Shown here: piece by piece, positions 60,455-64,000 of the stretch
How the letters are laid out: the number at the start of each line of letters is the position of its first letter
How positions within the stretch are numbered: position 1 is the stretch's first letter
Source of the DNA: Sediminicoccus sp. KRV36
Lineage (GTDB): Bacteria; Pseudomonadota; Alphaproteobacteria; Acetobacterales; Acetobacteraceae
Direction: 5' to 3'
NCBI RefSeq assembly: GCF_023243115.1
Contig: NZ_CP085081.1
Location: 4,738,001 to 4,802,000, forward strand
DNA length: 64,000 nucleotides
Translations under genes and position numbers: made by a program
Notes under the pieces: generated by a model
The model's database searches: none
What the model saw: the letters and a program-made list of their open reading frames with translations, nothing else
What the model was told of the DNA's origin: nothing

Positions 60455-62019
60455 GCCGCCATTCGGTCCAGGCCCCGGGTCTCGGTCAGGGGGATCGTCT
60501 CGCCGGCCAGGGGGATGAGCATGGGGTCGTCCGTGACCAGCAGGATGGCCTGCCGGGCCGCGCCCAAGACCCGCGCGAGGCGCTGCCGGCCCTCGATATC
60601 CAGGCCGAATTCGGGATGGTGGAGCAGCAGCAGCGGTGCGTCGCTCGCCAGGGCTCGGATCAGGGCCACGCGCTTCGCCACGCCTTCGCTCATGCCGCTC
60701 AGCAGCATCGAACCGATGGGCGCCTGCAGGCCGTCCGGCTGCGCGTCCAGCAGCGCCGCAAGGCCCAGCGCCACGGCGAGACCACGCGCCTGGGCCGTCC
60801 GGCCGGGGTCCCAGCCGGTGAGGTTGTCCAGCACGGTTCCGTCAAAGAGTTCGGGCTGCTCCGGCACGAAGATGGCCGCGCCGGCCCGCACAAGGCTGCC
60901 TGCCGCAACCGCCTGGAATCCGCCCGCGGCCAGCAGGACATCCTGGCGGAGCGCGGCATCGCCGCCGGTCACGCGCGCGATGCGGCCTTCGGCGAGGATA
61001 TGGCTGATGGGGGTATGCGCCGCGGCCCGCACCAGCACATCGCGCATGACCAGCGCGATGCCCGGGTCCAAGGCAAGGGGCGCCGCACCGGCCTGCTCGG
61101 GCAAGGTGAGCGCCCTGCGGAAACCGTCCAACTGGCTGACAGACGCCTTGGCAATGCTGCGGCGTGCCAGACTGCCAAAGGCGCCCAGCCCGGCCGAGAC
61201 GGCGCGCCCCCCCAGGAGCGAGCAGGCGGCCAATCCGCCCGTCGTCATCTCGCCCCGCAGCACCAGCAGAGCGCCGGCCAGGGTGATCGCGAGGGTCGCT
61301 GTCAGGGCGGCGAGCTGGATTCCGTCCGTCAGCAGGCTCTCTCCCCGCTCCGCGCGCTCAGTTTCGCGCGCGTGATCGAGCATGGCGGCGTCAAGCCGTT
61401 GCATCAGCCGCCCGGCAAGGCCGAACCCCTTGCCATCGAGCAGCCCGTCCAGCGCATCTTCCATGCGGCCACGCACCGCCTGCTCCGCCGCGGCGCGCCG
61501 GATGCCGACTGCGCGATGGTGTCGGGCGAGGCCGGCCGCCAACAGCGCAAACAGCGCCAGGATGAGAAGGGGAAGCAGCACCAGTTGGCCGCCGATGAAC
61601 CAGACAAGCGCCAGGAAGATGGCGGCGAAGGGCAGGTCAAAGAGCGGCAGGCGAGCGGCGGGACCGCTCGCGGCGCGCGCGCGGGACACGGCATCGAAGG
61701 CCGCGCGCCGGGCGGACTTGTCCGTGGTGGCGAGCCGGAGAGGCTCACTGGCCAAAAGGGCATGGGCGAGCCCCATATTTTCCCGATAATCGGCCAGGAT
61801 GGAGGCGCGGGCGACAGCACGTGCCCGGGCCAACCGAAGCACCCCGTCCAGGAGGATCGCGACGCCAACAAGGATGAACAGGCTGAGCGCTGTTCCGTAT
61901 TCAGCGGCCGGGAGGATCCGATCATAGACCTGGAGAAGGGCCAATGGGAGAATCAGCGCGAGCAAGTTGGACGCAACCGAAATCAACAGCATCCAGCCCG
62001 TGCGGAACCCTGCAGTCAC
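60451..62019 (-). CDS. partner ABC half-transporter with degenerate Walker motifs
   Basis: Protein of about 522 residues, six helices (GWMLLISVASNLLALILPLALLQVYDR opening, typical of type I secretion ABC proteins) and a C-terminal ABC domain. The P-loop position reads TGGDAALRQD with no GKS/T, and Walker B reads LLLLHHPE instead of LLLLDEP, so it cannot bind nucleotide normally. The Q-loop FVPEQPELFDGTV and LSGMSEGVAKR signature are kept. I prefer the GTG at 62019, which has GGAG six bases ahead; ATG 62115 would add 32 poor residues overlapping the recombinase remnant. Start of the secretion operon. Confidence 0.85.
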   Translation of the reverse strand: MTAGFRTGWMLLISVASNLLALILPLALLQVYDRILPAAEYGTALSLFILVGVAILLDGVLRLARARAVARASILADYRENMGLAHALLASEPLRLATTDKSARRAAFDAVSRARAASGPAARLPLFDLPFAAIFLALVWFIGGQLVLLPLLILALFALLAAGLARHHRAVGIRRAAAEQAVRGRMEDALDGLLDGKGFGLAGRLMQRLDAAMLDHARETERAERGESLLTDGIQLAALTATLAITLAGALLVLRGEMTTGGLAACSLLGGRAVSAGLGAFGSLARRSIAKASVSQLDGFRRALTLPEQAGAAPLALDPGIALVMRDVLVRAAAHTPISHILAEGRIARVTGGDAALRQDVLLAAGGFQAVAAGSLVRAGAAIFVPEQPELFDGTVLDNLTGWDPGRTAQARGLAVALGLAALLDAQPDGLQAPIGSMLLSGMSEGVAKRVALIRALASDAPLLLLHHPEFGLDIEGRQRLARVLGAARQAILLVTDDPMLIPLAGETIPLTETRGLDRMAA

Positions 62020-62189
62020 GTGAATCTCCACTACAATAGAGCCAAGCCTTGCATGGGTGGAACGCTCTCGCAAACAAAAGCGGGGATCAGGCCGCGCTTG
62101 GCTGCGGTCATTCAACTGGTGGATTCAATATCCGTCGCGGTTTTGCATTTTGCCCCCACGGGCTCTTTTTCAAGCAGGCCGCTGAAGGC

Positions 62190-63370
62190 CTCGTTCGGTG
62201 TGGCCGATCCGGCGCCTCTCGCCGCATTTTCTCCGAGTACGCGTCGGGCCTCAGCCCCGTCGCGATCGCACGCCGCCTCAATGAGGATCACATCCCTGGA
62301 CCCATGTGTCAGGGATGCAGCCAATACACCATCCGCAGACGCAGCGGCCACGGCGCGGGGTTCCCGCGCAACCGCCTCTACATCGGGGAGGCCGTCTGGA
62401 ATCGCCGCCACCGCGTCGTGGACCCCTTCTCCGGGCGGTCGAGCATGCGAGGCAATGCGGCTGAGAAGCTGGTCGTCGTGCCCGTCCCGGAACTTCGCTG
62501 CATCGATGATGCCCTTTGGCGGAAGGTCCAGACCCGCCTCTTGGCAGGGGCGACGCCGGTTGATCCGGCTGCGCCCCAGGGGCGTTTCTGGGAAAAGCGC
62601 CGCCCGAAGCACCTGCTCTCCGGCACGGTGTTTTGTGGCTCCTGCGGCGGCTCCTGCTCCGCTCTGCGTGGGCGCGCCTGCGCCTGCACCAAGGCCGATC
62701 TCCGCCTCTGCACCAACCCTACACCGCCAATCGGGCAAAGCTCGAGCAGACCGTCCTCGACACCATGGGGCGGCAAATGATGGACCCGAAGCTCGCAGCC
62801 CTCTTTGCCGCGGAGTTCACGGCCGAATGGAACCGTCTAGCGGCGGATGCGAGTGCCGGGGAGACGCGTCTGACGCGCGAACTCGACGCGGTGGACAGGC
62901 CGTTGGCCCATCTGGTGGATGCCATCGCCAACGGGCTACGAAGCCCCATCCTGCAGGTCAAACTCTCAGCGCTGGAGACGGAGCGGGATCGGCTGCGACA
63001 GGCGCTGGCCGACGCAAAGCCTACCGATATTCGCCTGATGCCGAACCTCGGACATGCCGATCGCGCCACCCTGGATCACCTCCACGACGCCATCAGCGCC
63101 GGCGACAACCTTGAGGCCATAGCGACGGCACGGGCACTCATCGTCCGCGTCGTCATCCATCCTGCACCGCCGCATAAACCCCCAGGCATCACCATCGAAG
63201 GCCAGTTGGCCGCCATGCTGAAGGCCGCCCAAATCATCGATCAGACCACTCAACGCGCAGTAAATGAGCGCGCGAGACCAAAGCCCACTCGCACCGCCCC
63301 ACCGCCCGGCATTTCCGTTTGGCCAGACGATGCCTTAGCCTTCCCTCATGTTCACCCTAGCCGCCCTTGA
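62190..63370 (+). pseudogene. frameshifted, N-terminally truncated large serine recombinase
   Basis: Remains of a large serine recombinase. In one frame: RRIFSEYASGLSPVAIARRLN, LYIGEAVWNRRHRVVDPFSG and the zinc-ribbon start LLSGTVFCGSCGG; after a frameshift near 62715-62740 the next frame continues with the coiled C-terminal part (AKLEQTVLDTMGRQM, ALETERDRLRQALADA, ATARALIVRVVIHP). The N-terminal resolvase domain with the catalytic Ser is not present, so the element cannot be active. It lies at the outer border of the secretion island. Confidence 0.75.
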
Positions 63371-64000
63371 AGCCGCCGAATCCCTGATCCGGCGCCATTT
63401 CCCCGCCACGCCGCAATATGCCTGGCCGTTGCTGGCCCAGCGCGCCGGCTGCGAAGTCTGGGTCAAGCACGAGAACCACACGCCCACCGGCGCCTTCAAG
63501 GTGCGGGGTGGGCTCACCTATTTCGAGCATTTGCGCTCACGCGGCGTGATCAGCGCGACGCGTGGCAATCATGGCCAGTCGCTCGCCTATGCGGGGGCGA
63601 AGGCCGGCATTTCCGTCACGATCATCGTGCCCGAAGGCAATTCCACCGAGAAGAACGCCGCCATGCGCGCGCAAGGTGCGACACTGATCGAGCATGGCGC
63701 GGATTTCGACGTGGCACGGCACTATGCGCGCGAACTGGCGGCGGAGCGGGGACTGGATTTCGCGCCCTCCTTCGCGCCGGATTTGGTGCGCGGCGTGGCC
63801 ACCTATGCGCTGGAGCTGTTCCGCGCGGCACCGCCACTGGATGCGCTCTATGTGCCGATCGGCCTGGGTTCGGGCATCTGCGGCTGCATCATGGCGCGGG
63901 ACCTGCTGGGGCTGAAGACGGAGATCATCGGCGTGCAATCCACCGGCGCCGACGCCTATGCGCAAAGCTTCGCCGCCGGCCATGTGGTCGAAACGCCCAG
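63348..64000 (+). CDS. threonine/serine dehydratase-like PLP enzyme, 3' partial
   Basis: Open frame from ATG 63348 to the window edge (217 codons), a fold-type II PLP enzyme. PLP lysine is Lys51 in TGAFKVRGG, the phosphate-interacting loop reads TRGNHGQS and PIGLGSGICG is the glycine-rich loop that holds the PLP phosphate. This resembles threonine dehydratase-like proteins acting on threonine or serine, though threo-hydroxyaspartate dehydratases look alike. Start overlaps the end of the recombinase remnant by 23 bases, so its original promoter may have been disturbed. Confidence 0.85.
   Translation, partial: MFTLAALEAAESLIRRHFPATPQYAWPLLAQRAGCEVWVKHENHTPTGAFKVRGGLTYFEHLRSRGVISATRGNHGQSLAYAGAKAGISVTIIVPEGNSTEKNAAMRAQGATLIEHGADFDVARHYARELAAERGLDFAPSFAPDLVRGVATYALELFRAAPPLDALYVPIGLGSGICGCIMARDLLGLKTEIIGVQSTGADAYAQSFAAGHVVETP

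Noticed and set aside
58805..61375. 856-residue plus-strand frame opposite the two ABC genes
   Set aside because: Antisense shadow with His/Arg/Gln-rich low-quality sequence; minus-strand proteins show membrane helices and ABC motifs.

Overview
The window is GC-rich, gene-dense chromosomal DNA that looks like an alphaproteobacterium of the family Acetobacteraceae (Roseomonas/Roseococcus-like or a relative). The main pointers are a fused BcsA-BcsB cellulose synthase of the Acetobacter/Komagataeibacter AcsAB type, alphaproteobacterial gene orders (ctpA-yibQ-rppH, chorismate mutase-hisC-tyrA, metX/metW, cobT-cobS-cobC-cobO) and a phaB-type reductase. The genus is an inference.

Layout. 1-1266: 3' part of a cytosine-deaminase-like amidohydrolase. 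1392-16573 (minus): a cellulose operon of GH8 cellulase, proline-rich BcsO/BcsP-like protein, BcsQ, BcsAB fusion with PilZ domain, AlgJ-like and AlgF-like acetylation proteins, BcsC and an SGNH esterase. 16846-22634: a FAH-family enzyme, a metallo-beta-lactamase-fold lactonase-like protein, a zinc alcohol dehydrogenase, an ABC-F ATPase and a CoxE-type VWA protein. 22650-23552: an AT-rich TIR-domain gene wedged between vwa and moxR (23557-24402). 24561-28687: small membrane protein, rppH, yibQ, ctpA and a NeuD-like acyltransferase. 28742-32234: D-aminopeptidase-like hydrolase, an atypical SDR and an alpha/beta hydrolase, the last two flanked by inverted copies of an intergenic repeat. 32598-35548: modABC plus a short ModE. 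35709-38250: MBOAT (AlgI-like) and a second AlgJ/AlgX-like protein, which would complete a polysaccharide O-acetylation machine together with the genes inside the bcs operon. 38424-43734: tyrA, hisC, chorismate mutase, then metX, a DinB-like gene and metW. 43836-46520: phaB, a lipid A-type acyltransferase and a quinone-oxidoreductase-like enzyme. 46595-49512: cobT, cobS, cobC, cobO.

49841-63370 looks like an accessory island: a type I secretion locus (two unusual ABC half-transporters and an HlyD adaptor), a 1561-residue VCBS protein with a 29-copy, 29-residue proline-rich stalk, a second GH8 glycanase and a solute-binding protein overlapping it, ending in a frameshifted serine recombinase remnant. 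The window closes inside a threonine-dehydratase-like gene (63348 to the edge).

The unifying theme is extracellular matrix: c-di-GMP-gated cellulose synthesis, probable O-acetylation of the polymer, two GH8 enzymes and a secreted repeat protein. The candidates most worth following are the TIR gene inside the moxR-vwa operon, the pair of ABC half-transporters whose nucleotide-binding motifs are divided between two proteins, and the VCBS/GH8/solute-binding island.
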